Shown one piece after another: positions 36,580 to 45,064 of a DNA stretch of 64,000 nucleotides (positions are counted from its first letter, which is position 1; each line of letters opens with the position of its first letter). The translations under genes and the position numbers were made by a program. Source of the stretch: JAPULR01 sp965238215 (GTDB lineage: Bacteria > Chloroflexota > Dehalococcoidia > Lucifugimonadales > GCA-2712585); the NCBI GenBank assembly GCA_965238215.1, contig OZ250180.1, positions 868,001 to 932,000 of the forward strand. The letters are read 5' to 3'. The notes beneath the pieces were generated by a model. The model had not been told where the DNA came from, made no database searches, and worked only from the letters and a program-made list of their open reading frames with translations.

Positions 36580-37519
36580 CCTCCCTCCCCTCGTTGTATC
36601 CCACTACTACGAGAATAGGCCCTACTTGTGCAGTTGACTCCCACATTGGAATCAATCTCGTAGGGGCGGGTTTCACCCCCTCCCATTGCCCTCGCGTCGA
36701 GATCCTGCCCCCGTGAAGACGGGGGGCGGGGACTCATCCCCGTCCCCATCCTCCCACGCAGAGCCCACCTCCCCTGAATACGCAGGCAGGAATTCACCAT
36801 TCATCCCAGTGCACCCAACATGCCATTACTATGAAAATAAACTGTCCCTATACTGTTCAAGCCCACCTTGCAATCAATTCCGTAGGGGCGGGTTTCAAAC
36901 CCGCCCTCTCGCGCCCAACCTCCCATCCATTTTCATCCCCTTACGTGGCCTCCACAAGGCTATAGTCATTCCGAGTCCCTCGAGGAATCTCGCATCCGGG
37001 TGCCCCTCACCACCCCCAACCGTCCTTCGTTAGCCCTACTTTTTTTGAAACGAAAAACCACCCCAATTCATTCAAACTCAGTCACAAAAACAAATAAACC
37101 CGCCCGTATTCGATTGCCAAATCGAATCAACTCCAAGCACGAACCCCCGGAAACGAATAAGACCAATAGATGAGGCCCCCTGTCGTGTCATTCCCCCCGC
37201 TCCCCACATGTCATTACTATGAAAATAGGCTGCGCCTATGCTGTTGAAGCCCACCTTGCAATCAATTCTGTAGGGGCGGGGGTTTCAAACCCGCCCTCGC
37301 CCCCCCTCCCATTGTCCTCGCGTCGAGATCCTGCCCCCGTGAAGACGGGGGGCGGGGACCCATCCCCTCCGTCATTCCCGCACAGGTCCCACCTCCCCTC
37401 AATACGCAGGCAAGAATCCACCATTCATCCCAGCGCACCCACCATGTCATTCTGAGCGCAGCGCAGCGGAGCCGAAGAATCTCGTTGCAGGGTCCCCGCC
37501 CCCTTAAACCATCCCCTCC
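36580..37519. repeat. Repeat tract between the amidohydrolase and ART genes
   Basis: No gene is seen. Three units of the 'ACTATGAAAATAG...GTTGA.GCCCACCTTGCAATCAATTC' repeat lie at about 36605-36665, 36829-36890 and 37205-37270. An AT-rich repeat at 37022-37195 shares ATTCGATTGCCAAATCGAAT with the units at 40.4 and 40.9 kb. Blocks of GTCCTCGCGTCGAGATCC and GTGAAGACGGGGGGCGGGGA are also present. Confidence 0.65.
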
Positions 37520-38227
37520 CTAACCCCGTAGAAGCGTTCCCACGTAATACTCCGCTACCTTATCCATCGGGTGAAAATCTGCCTTGAAGTCCGTAATTGC
37601 CTTCTCTATACGGACCTTCTGTCCAACATTGAATATCGACTCATATTCTTGTCGGCCCTTCACCTCGTTTCCCAGCGTAATCGTCTCCGCATCAGGCGCG
37701 GGCTGGATTTCCATCAAAACGAACCCTTCGCCAAAAGCGTGCACGGCGCATTCAGTCGCGAATCCTGGGTGTCGGGACACGCTCATAAAACCATCGGTCC
37801 ATATCTCATCCCCCACCTGCACCTTCCGGCCCTCGCCGTTCACCAACGGCCCGTTCATCGCTCGGTAAACCGGGTAGGAGTCGACAATGGGCTGGGACAG
37901 ACCCACTATCTTCTTGATAGTGTCCTTCCTGCGCCTTGCTAGAATTGGCTGATAGCGAGCAGACATCTCAGAATCGGTGAGCTTGCTGGGACTCAAGGGA
38001 TTATCCATGAGCCTGAGCCGCTGGGCTTCGCTGGCCCGCTCCTCGTCGGCTTTGTTCCAAAAGAGGCCAATCTCCTCCGCCAGGGAACTGTCACCGCTTT
38101 CCCGATATAGTTTGATTGCCCGGTCGCGCTTCGCTCGCCAGTCCAGCTGGCTGGGAGTCAGATTCGCCTTTCGAAATGGGTAATCGGTGAATCTGGTATT
38201 GGCCGGTGGAGTGAATGCCTCATCCAT
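37520..38227 (-). CDS. Probable ADP-ribosyltransferase (R-S-E type)
   Basis: A 235-residue protein. The last 125 residues carry the three elements of arginine-type mono-ADP-ribosyltransferases. An Arg strand VYRAMNGPLV is near residue 119. A STS-like motif DGFMSVSRHPGFA is near 145. An ARTT-loop E-x-E is present as GRQEYESIFNVGQKVRIEKAI near 193. The first 110 residues are helical and charged and might be a delivery or regulatory part. No signal peptide is seen and no immunity gene is adjacent. Similar domains occur as toxins and in phage head-morphogenesis proteins. The start at 38227 fits. The gene is flanked by a repeated piece of the amidohydrolase 3' end, which suggests insertion. Confidence 0.65.
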   Translation of the reverse strand: MDEAFTPPANTRFTDYPFRKANLTPSQLDWRAKRDRAIKLYRESGDSSLAEEIGLFWNKADEERASEAQRLRLMDNPLSPSKLTDSEMSARYQPILARRRKDTIKKIVGLSQPIVDSYPVYRAMNGPLVNGEGRKVQVGDEIWTDGFMSVSRHPGFATECAVHAFGEGFVLMEIQPAPDAETITLGNEVKGRQEYESIFNVGQKVRIEKAITDFKADFHPMDKVAEYYVGTLLRG

Positions 38228-38329
38228 ACTATAATCTTTGCATGATCTCCCACGTTCAACAAGAATCCGTAGTTCTGCGCGGCCGCCAGCCTTGCCTAGC
38301 GCAACTGCCCAATAGCCCAGTCAGTTCGG

Positions 38330-38480
38330 TCGAAAAAGGCTCATCCTCGGCGAAAACGCCCAAAGGCCCCTGAACTCATGAACACCCGCCTCTTGTTGTA
38401 TCCCACTACTACGAGAATAGGCTCTACTTGTGCAGTTGACGCCCACATTGCAATCAATTCCGTAGGGGCGGGTTTGAAAT
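38330..38480 (+). repeat. Duplicated 3' end of the amidohydrolase gene plus downstream DNA
   Basis: The frame RKRLILGENAQRPLNS and a stop parallels KQLILGKNAQNLLHL and a stop of the amidohydrolase. The homology continues in non-coding DNA through TTGTTGTATCCCACTACTAC, GAGAATAGGC, TTGTGCAGTTGAC and GTAGGGGCGGGTTT. About 140 bases match those at 36535-36670. The ART gene lies between the two copies. Confidence 0.75.
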
Positions 38481-38693
38481 CCGCCCTCGCCCCCACTACT
38501 ACCCGTCATTCCGCCGTCCCCTTCCGTTGTTCCCGCGAAGAGCCTGCCCCCGTGAAGACGGGGGCGGGAATCCAACATTCATCCCAGCACCCCCCTCATG
38601 CCATCCCCAGCGCCCCCCCTCATGTCATTCTGAGCGGAGCCGAAGAATCTCGCCAGCAAAGGCCAAGTTGATGGCACAAAGCAAACCCAACCC

Positions 38694-39227
38694 ATGAAAA
38701 CCCTCCCCGACTACCTCAAAAACAACCTCGACATAATCCTGGTCGGCCTCAACCCCTCCCAAGTCTCCGTCGAGCGAGGCTACTACTTCGCCAACCCCCG
38801 AAACCGCTTCTGGCGAGCCTTCAACCAGTCTGGTCTCGTCCAAATCCCCGTCTCTATGGAAGACGACCACAGCCTCACCGACCACGGCATAGGCTTCACC
38901 GACCTCGTCAAGCGTCCCTCCCGCCAGGCCTCCGCCCTCCGCGCCAAAGACTACCGATGCGACGCGCCCATCCTCAAGCAAAAACTCCTCGAACACCAAC
39001 CCTTAATCGTCTGCTTTCAGGGCCTCATGGTCTACGGCAACTACCTGCGATACGCCGAAGGACTCAAGCTCAAGCCCCGACTCGGAATCCAGCAGCAGAC
39101 CATCGGCCCATCCCGGGTATTCGTCGTACCCAACCCCAGCCCCGCCAACGCCCAGTACTCCCTCGACACTCTCGTCTGCTGGTTCCGCCGCCTCAAGAAA
39201 CTCCGCGACCGTCTCAAAAACCAATGA
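38694..39227 (+). CDS. mug: Mismatch-specific uracil/thymine-DNA glycosylase
   Basis: A 177-residue family 2 (MUG/TDG) DNA glycosylase, which removes U or T from G mismatches. LPDYLKNNLDIILVGLNPS begins it, with motif 1 as GLNPS near residues 18-22. GYYFANPRNRFWRAFNQSGL is the next conserved block, then GIGFTDLVKRPSRQASAL. VVPNPSPANAQYS is motif 2, in the position of NPSGxN in the family. The stop overlaps the next start as ATGA, so it is co-translated with thpR. Confidence 0.92.
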   Translation: MKTLPDYLKNNLDIILVGLNPSQVSVERGYYFANPRNRFWRAFNQSGLVQIPVSMEDDHSLTDHGIGFTDLVKRPSRQASALRAKDYRCDAPILKQKLLEHQPLIVCFQGLMVYGNYLRYAEGLKLKPRLGIQQQTIGPSRVFVVPNPSPANAQYSLDTLVCWFRRLKKLRDRLKNQ

Positions 39228-39838
39228 CCGACTCCATCCGCACCTTCATCGCCATAGACGTGCCTCCCGACGCCAAAGAGGCCCTCGCGACCCTCACCCA
39301 AGCACTCAAAGCTCGCGGCCTTTCCAATGTCCGATGGGTCAACCCCAACGGCATCCACCTCACCCTCAAGTTCCTGGGCAACATCCCACCAACAACAGTT
39401 CCCCGCATCCTCGACGCCCTCCAAGCAGCCTCCCAAGGCTATCATCCCTTCAACCTCTCCCTCGGCAACCTTGGAGTCTTCCCCTCCCCCAACAACCCCC
39501 GTGTCCTCTGGGTTGGACTGAACGGAGACTTGCCCGCCCTCGCCCGGCTTCAATCGTCTGTGGAAGAACACTGCTGCGCCCTCGGCTTAGACCCCGACCG
39601 GCGCCCCTTCACCCCCCACCTCACCCTTGGACGAGTCCGACGAAGCCTGCCCCCGTCCCAACGAGACCTCGTCCGCGCCGCCCTGCAAGACGAAATCAAC
39701 GCTGGCAACACCGAATGGCCCGTCCAGGAAATCCACCTCATCCACAGCACCCTCACCCCCCAAGGCGCGATATATCGAAGCCTCGGCGCAATCCCCCTCC
39801 ATTCACACCCATCCGAAATCCCCTCACGTCATTCCTAA
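39224..39838 (+). CDS. thpR: RNA 2',3'-cyclic phosphodiesterase
   Basis: A 204-residue 2H phosphoesterase (LigT/ThpR). The two H-x-T motifs are HLTLKFLGN near residue 43 and HLTLGRVRR near 127. The protein starts MTDSIRTFIAIDVPPDAKEAL, the usual family beginning. It opens 2',3'-cyclic phosphates of RNA and can join tRNA halves in vitro. The ATG overlaps the mug stop by 4 bases. The larger open frame reaching back to 38957 is only a shadow of mug. Confidence 0.92.
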   Translation: MTDSIRTFIAIDVPPDAKEALATLTQALKARGLSNVRWVNPNGIHLTLKFLGNIPPTTVPRILDALQAASQGYHPFNLSLGNLGVFPSPNNPRVLWVGLNGDLPALARLQSSVEEHCCALGLDPDRRPFTPHLTLGRVRRSLPPSQRDLVRAALQDEINAGNTEWPVQEIHLIHSTLTPQGAIYRSLGAIPLHSHPSEIPSRHS

Positions 39839-39859
39839 GTGCACCCACCCATGAACCAT

Positions 39860-40244
39860 CTGGTAGGGGGGGTTCGGGAACCGCCCGTTTCGCTATCCGA
39901 TACGTCCCAGACCCGTAGAGGCAGGTTTCAAACCTGCCTTTGTCCCCCGTAGGGGCGGTTCGGGAACCGCCCGCTCCCCTATCCGATACGTCCCAGACTC
40001 GTAGAGGCAGGTTTCAAACCTGCCCTTGTCCCCCGTAGGGGCGGTTCGGGAACCGCCCGCTCCTCTATCCGATACGTCCCAGACCCGTAGAGGCAGGTTT
40101 CAAACCTGCCCTTGTCCCCCGTAGGGGCGGTTCGGGAACCGCCCGCTCCCCTATCCGATACGTCCCAGACTCGTAGAGGTAGGTTTCAAACCTGCCCTTG
40201 CTCCCCGTAGGGACGGTTCGGGAACCGCCCTTCCTCCTCCCCCT
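39860..40244. repeat. Tandem 86-bp repeat of paired palindromes
   Basis: The segment TACGTCCCAGA recurs at 39901, 39987, 40073 and 40159, an exact 86-base period. Each unit contains GCAGGTTTCAAACCTGC followed by GGCGGTTCGGGAACCGCC and CGCTCCTATCCGA-like text. Four full units and partial ends are seen. No gene is present. Confidence 0.9.
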
Positions 40245-40260
40245 TTCCTCCGCCCACGCT

Positions 40261-41164
40261 GACATCCTCCCATTGCGAATAATCCCCCTCCCCTGCTACC
40301 ATCCTTCCCATGAAAGACCCCTTATCAGCGCCCGATCTCGCCCCCGCCAGGCATTCGTCAGCCCTACTTTTTTCAAACGAAAAACACCCCTAATTCAATC
40401 AATCTCAGGCACAAAATCAATCAAACCCGCCCCTATTCGATTACCAAATCGAATCAACTTCAGGCACGAACCCCCGGAAACGAATAACACAAAAAAATGA
40501 GGCCCCCCGTCGTGTCATTCCCTCCACTCTCCACATGTCATTCCCAGCGCAGCGTAGCGCTCCCACCCGTAATTCCCGTAGAGGCGGTTCGGGAACCGCC
40601 CTCCCTCCTCCCCACATGTCATTTCCAGCGCAGCGAAGCGCCCCCCACATGTCATTCCCAGCGCAGCGGAGCGGAGTCGAAGAATCTCGTTGTGCCCCCA
40701 CGGACTCCCTTTCCTCCGCCCCCTGACATCCTCCCATTGCGAATAATCCCCCTCCCCTGCTACCATCCCCCCATGAAAGACCCCTTCCCAGCGCCCGATC
40801 GCGCCCCCACCCCACCCGTTATTCCCGCGGAGAGCCTGTCCCCGTGAAGACGGGGGCGGGAATCCATCCACCCCCGCCAGGCATTCGTCAGCCCTACTTT
40901 TTTGAAACGAAAAAACACCCCTAATTCAATCAATCTCAGGCATAAAATCAATCAAACCCGCCCTTATTCGATTACCAAATCGAATCAACTCCAGGCACGA
41001 ACCCCCGGAAACGAATAAGACAAATAAATGAGGCCCCCCGTCGTGTCATTCCCTCCCTCCTCCACATGTCATTCCCAGCGCAGCGTAGCGCTCCCACCCG
41101 TCATTCCCGTAGGGGCGGTTCGGGAACCGCCCTTTCACCCCCACCTCAATAGCGACACCCACCA
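40261..41164. repeat. Tandemly duplicated block with orphan promoter and AT-rich element
   Basis: Two copies (40261-40560 and 40729-41090) share GACATCCTCCCATTGCGAAT, an extended -10 TGCTACCAT, a start codon followed by MKDP.., and an AT-rich part with ATTCGATTACCAAATCGAAT. Palindromes of the GGCGGTTCGGGAACCGCC type are scattered between. The frames starting MKDPLSAPD and MKDPFPAPD end after 20-30 residues. I see no real gene. Confidence 0.6.
40273..40302 (+). promoter_or_regulatory. Orphan promoter, copy 1
   Basis: TTGCGA at 40273-40278, 18 bases, then TACCAT at 40297-40302 inside TGCTACCAT, followed by ATG at 40310. The duplicate is at 40737-40766 with ATG at 40773. No long frame follows either copy. 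Confidence 0.45.
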
Positions 41165-42103
41165 GTGCAGCAACGCCGCCTAACCCTCCAACCCACCCCA
41201 CCCTACAACTTCCGCCTCACCATGGAGCACCTCGCCTCCTTCGGCGCCGGCGCCAGGGCAAACGTCTTCGAGGACGACCAATATACCAGGCTTCTAAACG
41301 TCGAAGACAACCTCATCCTCGCCCAAGTCCACTCTACAGGCACCGTCGAAAACCCCCACCTCGAAGTTAGTGTCCACGGCAGAGACCTCACCGACCAATC
41401 CCTCCGCACCGTCCAAGACTCCTTAATATGGATTCTCGGCGGCGACACCCCCCTGTCAGAGTTCTACGACGCCGCCCGCGAAGACCCCGTCCTTGACCCC
41501 CTGGTTAAACAACTTTACGGCCTCCACGTCAGCCAAACACCCACCGTCTTCGAAGCCCTCGTCCAGTCTATTTTCAGCCAGCAGATTGCCACCAACGTGG
41601 CCCGAATCATCGGCAGCCTCCTGCTCGAGCGCTACGCCTCCACAATGACCCACCACGGCCGGACCTACTACGCCTTCCCGACCCCGGCGTCCCTCCTCCC
41701 CGATGGTATACCCGGCCTCCGCGGCATCAAGCTGAGCAACCGCAAGGCCGAATACATCCTCGACGTGGCCGCCGCTATGGTCGACGGCTCCCTTGACCTG
41801 GAGGGCCTGCGCTTCCTCCCCGACGAAGAAGCGACCAAACGTCTCCTCGCTCTACGCGGCGTCGGCCCGTGGACGGCCCATTGGCTGTTGCTGCGCGCCC
41901 TGGGAAGAATGGACGCCTTCCCCGCCGGCGACCTCGCCCTTCGGCGCATCGTCTCCCGCCTCTACTTGGACGGCGAAGAACTATCGGTACGTCAACTGGA
42001 AGAATTCTCCGAACGCTGGACCCCCTGGCGCTCCCTCTACACCACCTACCTCTTCGCCGCCCTACGCCGCGGAATCCTCCCCCAAAACATCCTCAACCCC
42101 TAA
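41165..42103 (+). CDS. alkA: DNA-3-methyladenine glycosylase II
   Basis: A 312-residue AlkA-type base-excision glycosylase. The N-terminal part (RLTLQPTPPYNFRLTMEHLASFGAGA) is the AlkA N domain. The helix-hairpin-helix-GPD core is LLALRGVGPWTAHWLLLRALGRMDAFPAGDLALRR near residues 226-260, with the catalytic Asp in AGDLALRR. ALVQSIFSQQIATNVARIIGSLL is also characteristic. The GTG at 41165 is chosen because it places RLTL at the usual distance from the start. Fifty-five bases of its 3' end recur at 43832-43886, beyond the pentapeptide locus. Confidence 0.92.
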   Translation: MQQRRLTLQPTPPYNFRLTMEHLASFGAGARANVFEDDQYTRLLNVEDNLILAQVHSTGTVENPHLEVSVHGRDLTDQSLRTVQDSLIWILGGDTPLSEFYDAAREDPVLDPLVKQLYGLHVSQTPTVFEALVQSIFSQQIATNVARIIGSLLLERYASTMTHHGRTYYAFPTPASLLPDGIPGLRGIKLSNRKAEYILDVAAAMVDGSLDLEGLRFLPDEEATKRLLALRGVGPWTAHWLLLRALGRMDAFPAGDLALRRIVSRLYLDGEELSVRQLEEFSERWTPWRSLYTTYLFAALRRGILPQNILNP

Positions 42104-42206
42104 CCCCGCTCCCCCTCCCTCGTTGTCCTCACGAAGGCGGGGACCCATCCCCACCCGTCATGTCACACGTCATTCTGGCCGAAGCTAAGAATCTTGTTTC
42201 TTACCC

Positions 42207-42452
42207 TCACAATGACTTGACTGTCTTACCGCGCCATACCAGAGGTTCGCCGGTTTCGGAGTCTACAACACCGGTGAGTCTAGGCGGATTCTTCGGGTCG
42301 GCGCAGGCCTGGTCAAGCTGGACTTGAGTCAAGCCTTTCGCTGTTTGAGACCCACCCACAGAAAATTCCACGCCGGATACTTTCGCGCCAGTCAGATTCG
42401 CCCCTTTCAAGTTTGCGTCCAAAAAGTGAGCGTCGGTCAACTCCGCATTCAT
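42207..42452 (-). pseudogene. 3' fragment of the pentapeptide-repeat gene
   Basis: About 81 codons starting MNAELTDAHFLDANLKGANL and ending GEPLVWRGKTVKSL are closely similar to the C-terminus of the gene at 42556-43761 (MNADLSCAHFLEANLKGANL to GEPLVWSGNTVKPM). Some of the DNA after the stop, with CATTCTGGCCGAAG and AGAATCTTGTTT, is also duplicated. The upstream part is missing and repeat DNA starts there. It lies directly downstream of the full gene. Confidence 0.85.
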
Positions 42453-42555
42453 CAGCCGCCTCCCTCCCTCGTTGTCCTCGCGGATGCGGGGACCCATCCC
42501 CACTCGTTATGTCACACGTCATTCTGGCCGAAGCGAAGAATCTTGTTTTTTGCTC

Positions 42556-43761
42556 TCACATTGGCTTGACTGTGTTACCGCTCCATACCAGAGGTTCGCC
42601 GGTTTCGGAGTCTACAACACCGGTGAGTTTAGGCGGATTATTCGGGTCGGCGCGGGCATGGGCATGGTCAAGCTGGACTTGAGTCAAGCCTTTCGCTGTT
42701 TGAGACCCACCCACAGAAAATTCCACGCCAGACACGATCGCATCAGTAAGATTCGCCCCCTTTAGGTTTGCCTCCAAGAAATGAGCACAGCTTAAGTCTG
42801 CATTCATCAGCAGTGCACCTTGCAAATTGGCCCTCATGAAACCCGCTCCTGTCAGGTTAGCACCCGTGAGATTCGCGTTTTGTATAATTGCATTCTGAAA
42901 GTTGGCTTTGGATAGATTGGCCGAGGCGAGATTTGCATTAGATAAACTGGCATTATAGAAATCCGACAATGACGAGTCCGTATTCACAAACGATGCACCC
43001 GACTGGTCTGCGAAAAAGAGCCTCGTTCGTCGAAATATAACCCAATTGAACGTTGCCTCACTCAAATCTGCGAAGTCTAAGATGGCATGCGTCAAATCTG
43101 TCTTGTCAAAGATGGCGCGGGGCAATTCTGATTGGTGCAGCATGGCGTTTGACAGGTCTGCATTGAGGAATTGAATTCCTGGTAGGACAATGCCTCGCAG
43201 GTCCAGCGTGAAATTCTCTCCGTTCTCAAGTTCAACTCTTGACTTGGGACGAGATTCGATTGCCAGGATGACAGCCTCAAGGTCTTGACGAAGTCCCAAT
43301 TGATTGTCGGGATGAAACTCTATTTGTTCCGATTCTAGCCTGTAGTCCTGCGTAGGGTGGCGCGCAAAGGCGCAAAAAAGGCGCATGATCTGGACGTGGT
43401 ACTGCTCAGGGCGCTCCTCCGCCAGTCTCTGAAGTGCGTAGATTCCACCCAATCTGACCGAGAGAACCTCGTTGCCGAGCATCTCGGCCCCTTTCTGGTA
43501 ACGTTCATTTAGCAGACTCTCCTGCGCCGTTCTCGATTGACGATCGGAAACAAGGCTGCGCCACAGCGCCAGAGGTAACGCAATCAGACCCGCCACAACC
43601 AGACCAACGTTGCGTATGGTCGAACTGGCGGATTCCCCGGCGCCCAACCATTCCCAAAACACTATCGATAGCACAACCCCAGCTATCGCGACGCAAGAGA
43701 TCAAGACAATAACAATGTTGCATCGGCTAAGGAGCTGAAGGATCCAAGAAACAGATTTCAA
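42556..43761 (-). CDS. Membrane-anchored pentapeptide-repeat protein
   Basis: A 401-residue protein. Two hydrophobic helices near residues 15-35 (IVIVLISCVAIAGVVLSIVFW) and 49-65 (VGLVVAGLIALPLALW) anchor it. A charged cytoplasmic part follows, with RYQKGAEMLGNEVLSVRLGGIYALQRLAEERPEQYH, a module common in bacterial pentapeptide proteins. From about residue 195 to 340 come A(D/N)LXX pentapeptides (ADLSNAMLHQ, ANLASANLSKANFQNA, ANLTGANLTGAGF). These form a right-handed quadrilateral helix. Function unknown. Its C-terminus is duplicated downstream, and the whole locus lies between alkA and a copy of the alkA 3' end. Confidence 0.88.
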   Translation of the reverse strand: MKSVSWILQLLSRCNIVIVLISCVAIAGVVLSIVFWEWLGAGESASSTIRNVGLVVAGLIALPLALWRSLVSDRQSRTAQESLLNERYQKGAEMLGNEVLSVRLGGIYALQRLAEERPEQYHVQIMRLFCAFARHPTQDYRLESEQIEFHPDNQLGLRQDLEAVILAIESRPKSRVELENGENFTLDLRGIVLPGIQFLNADLSNAMLHQSELPRAIFDKTDLTHAILDFADLSEATFNWVIFRRTRLFFADQSGASFVNTDSSLSDFYNASLSNANLASANLSKANFQNAIIQNANLTGANLTGAGFMRANLQGALLMNADLSCAHFLEANLKGANLTDAIVSGVEFSVGGSQTAKGLTQVQLDHAHARADPNNPPKLTGVVDSETGEPLVWSGNTVKPM

Positions 43762-44137
43762 AAAATCACCGACAACTTCGTCTCATAGTAGACTAGGATT
43801 CTCACAATCTACCCACGGCGCGAAATCCGCCCTCCCTCTACACCACCTACCTGTTCGCCGCCCTCCGCCGCGGAATCCTCCCCCACGCCATTCCTCCACC
43901 CATCATTCATCCCAGCGCGCACCCCTGCCGCATCGTCCTATTCCCCGGTAGGGGCAGGTTTCAAACCTGCCCTCCCTCTCACACACCTGTCATTCTGAGC
44001 GCAGCGAAGAATCTCGCCGCCCTCACACTAATCCCCATGGCATTGAGTGGTCCCAAACAAGTCTTGCCCACGACTAATGTCCGTGTATCGCGTGACTCAT
44101 GTCACCAGCATCCCACCACCCAAAGCATTGGCTGCCT
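43762..44137. repeat. Intergenic region with alkA fragment and repeats
   Basis: No gene is seen. It holds the alkA 3'-end fragment at 43832-43886, a GCAGGTTTCAAACCTGC palindrome near 43957 and a GTCATTCTGAGCGCAGCGAAG unit near 43990. A stretch at 44030-44137 is non-repetitive and unassigned. Confidence 0.55.
43832..43886 (+). repeat. Duplicated 3' end of alkA
   Basis: Fifty-five bases (CTCCCTCTACACCACC to GGAATCCTCCCCCA) match 42031-42085 of alkA with only two differences. The fragment has no start and is not continued upstream. It lies in the same orientation as alkA, after the pentapeptide gene. Confidence 0.88.
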
Positions 44138-44533
44138 TCACTTCAGACGTTCTATCCCGGGACAATCATCGAAGCCGATGTCGAAACTCAATATGTGGCT
44201 CGCTCCGGCCTTTTGCATCACGGCCACGTGCAGCGCGTCTAGCGCAGAGAGACCGTCAATGGATGCCAGCAACCTTCTAGCAGCTCTTACCTCCGACATG
44301 CCGAAGCTCAGAACTTCGTCAACCATCCCGTATAAGCTCTTGAATGCGGCGTCAATGGCATCCGGGCGCTTGATCGCCGTATATCTGTGAAGGATTTCCT
44401 GGTAAACTTCCACGTCCGTGACGAACCGTTCTCCGTCCCGTACCAACCTTATTAGCGCGGTCACCGCGCGGTTCTTGTTCGGGTGGCCGGCCCCCACAAG
44501 GTACATGGGCACTTTGGAATCGATGAAGATCAG
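44138..44533 (-). CDS. PIN-domain toxin (VapC-like)
   Basis: A PIN-domain ribonuclease toxin of about 131 residues. An ATG start at 44512 would leave out the segment IFIDSKVPMYLVG, which carries the first conserved Asp of the domain. Reading upstream, that segment begins at a CTG at 44531-44533 which overlaps the antitoxin TGA. I therefore place the start there, with an unusual codon. Later acidic positions are in VYQEILHRY, SALDALHVAVMQKAG and LSFDIGFDD. If the short start were used the enzyme would lack a catalytic residue. Toxin and antitoxin form one operon. Confidence 0.75.
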   Translation of the reverse strand: MIFIDSKVPMYLVGAGHPNKNRAVTALIRLVRDGERFVTDVEVYQEILHRYTAIKRPDAIDAAFKSLYGMVDEVLSFGMSEVRAARRLLASIDGLSALDALHVAVMQKAGASHILSFDIGFDDCPGIERLK

Positions 44534-44775
44534 GGGAGTTTTCGTCCCTCTTCAATCTCCCGCAGCATTGAATCAATGTCAGCCGTTGGGAACTCGTGCC
44601 GAGACGCCTCGGCTATGGCTCGAAGCTTCGCGTCAACAGTCCCGGCGCCAACGTTTCTTGCCTTCCGTAAGGCCTGCCGTACCCATTCCGCAACAGTCAA
44701 CTGCTGGCCTCGAGCAACAGCCTGAATCTCCAGAAATTCTTCCTCATCCAAGAGGACTTGAAGACGCTTTAACAT
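44530..44775 (-). CDS. Antitoxin of the VapBC-like pair
   Basis: An 81-residue protein starting MLKRLQVLLDEEEFLEIQAVARGQQLTVAEWVRQAL. This is a strand and two helices of a ribbon-helix-helix domain. The acidic C-terminus (FPTADIDSMLREIEEGRKLP) should wrap around the toxin. TTGACT at 44806-44811 and TAAACT at 44782-44787, 18 bases apart, lie only 6 bases before the ATG. The operon is therefore probably transcribed without a leader. Confidence 0.83.
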   Translation of the reverse strand: MLKRLQVLLDEEEFLEIQAVARGQQLTVAEWVRQALRKARNVGAGTVDAKLRAIAEASRHEFPTADIDSMLREIEEGRKLP

Positions 44776-44781
44776 ACTAGC

Positions 44782-44811
44782 AGTTTAGTTTACTTGAGCA
44801 AGATTAGTCAA
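44782..44811 (-). promoter_or_regulatory. Leaderless promoter of the VapBC-like operon
   Basis: On the minus strand TTGACT, an 18-base spacer and TAAACT are followed after GCTAGT by the ATG at 44775. The expected transcription start coincides with the start codon. Autorepression by the antitoxin would act here. Confidence 0.65.
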
Positions 44812-45064
44812 AGTCATGCCCTTTCGCATCGCCCTACTTCATCCCGTAGGGGCAGGTTTCAAACCTGTCCTTGCTTTCCCAGCAACCCCGCGCCGGGGAT
44901 CCCACCCTCACCGGTTATTCCCGCGGAGGCGGGAATCCAGCCTCGTCCCCCACCCCATTACTTACACCTGTCATTCAGAGCGCAGCTTAGAATCTCCACC
45001 ACCCTACTTCATCCCGTAGGGGCAGGTTTCAAACCTGCCCTCGCCCCTCTAACCCCAACACCCC

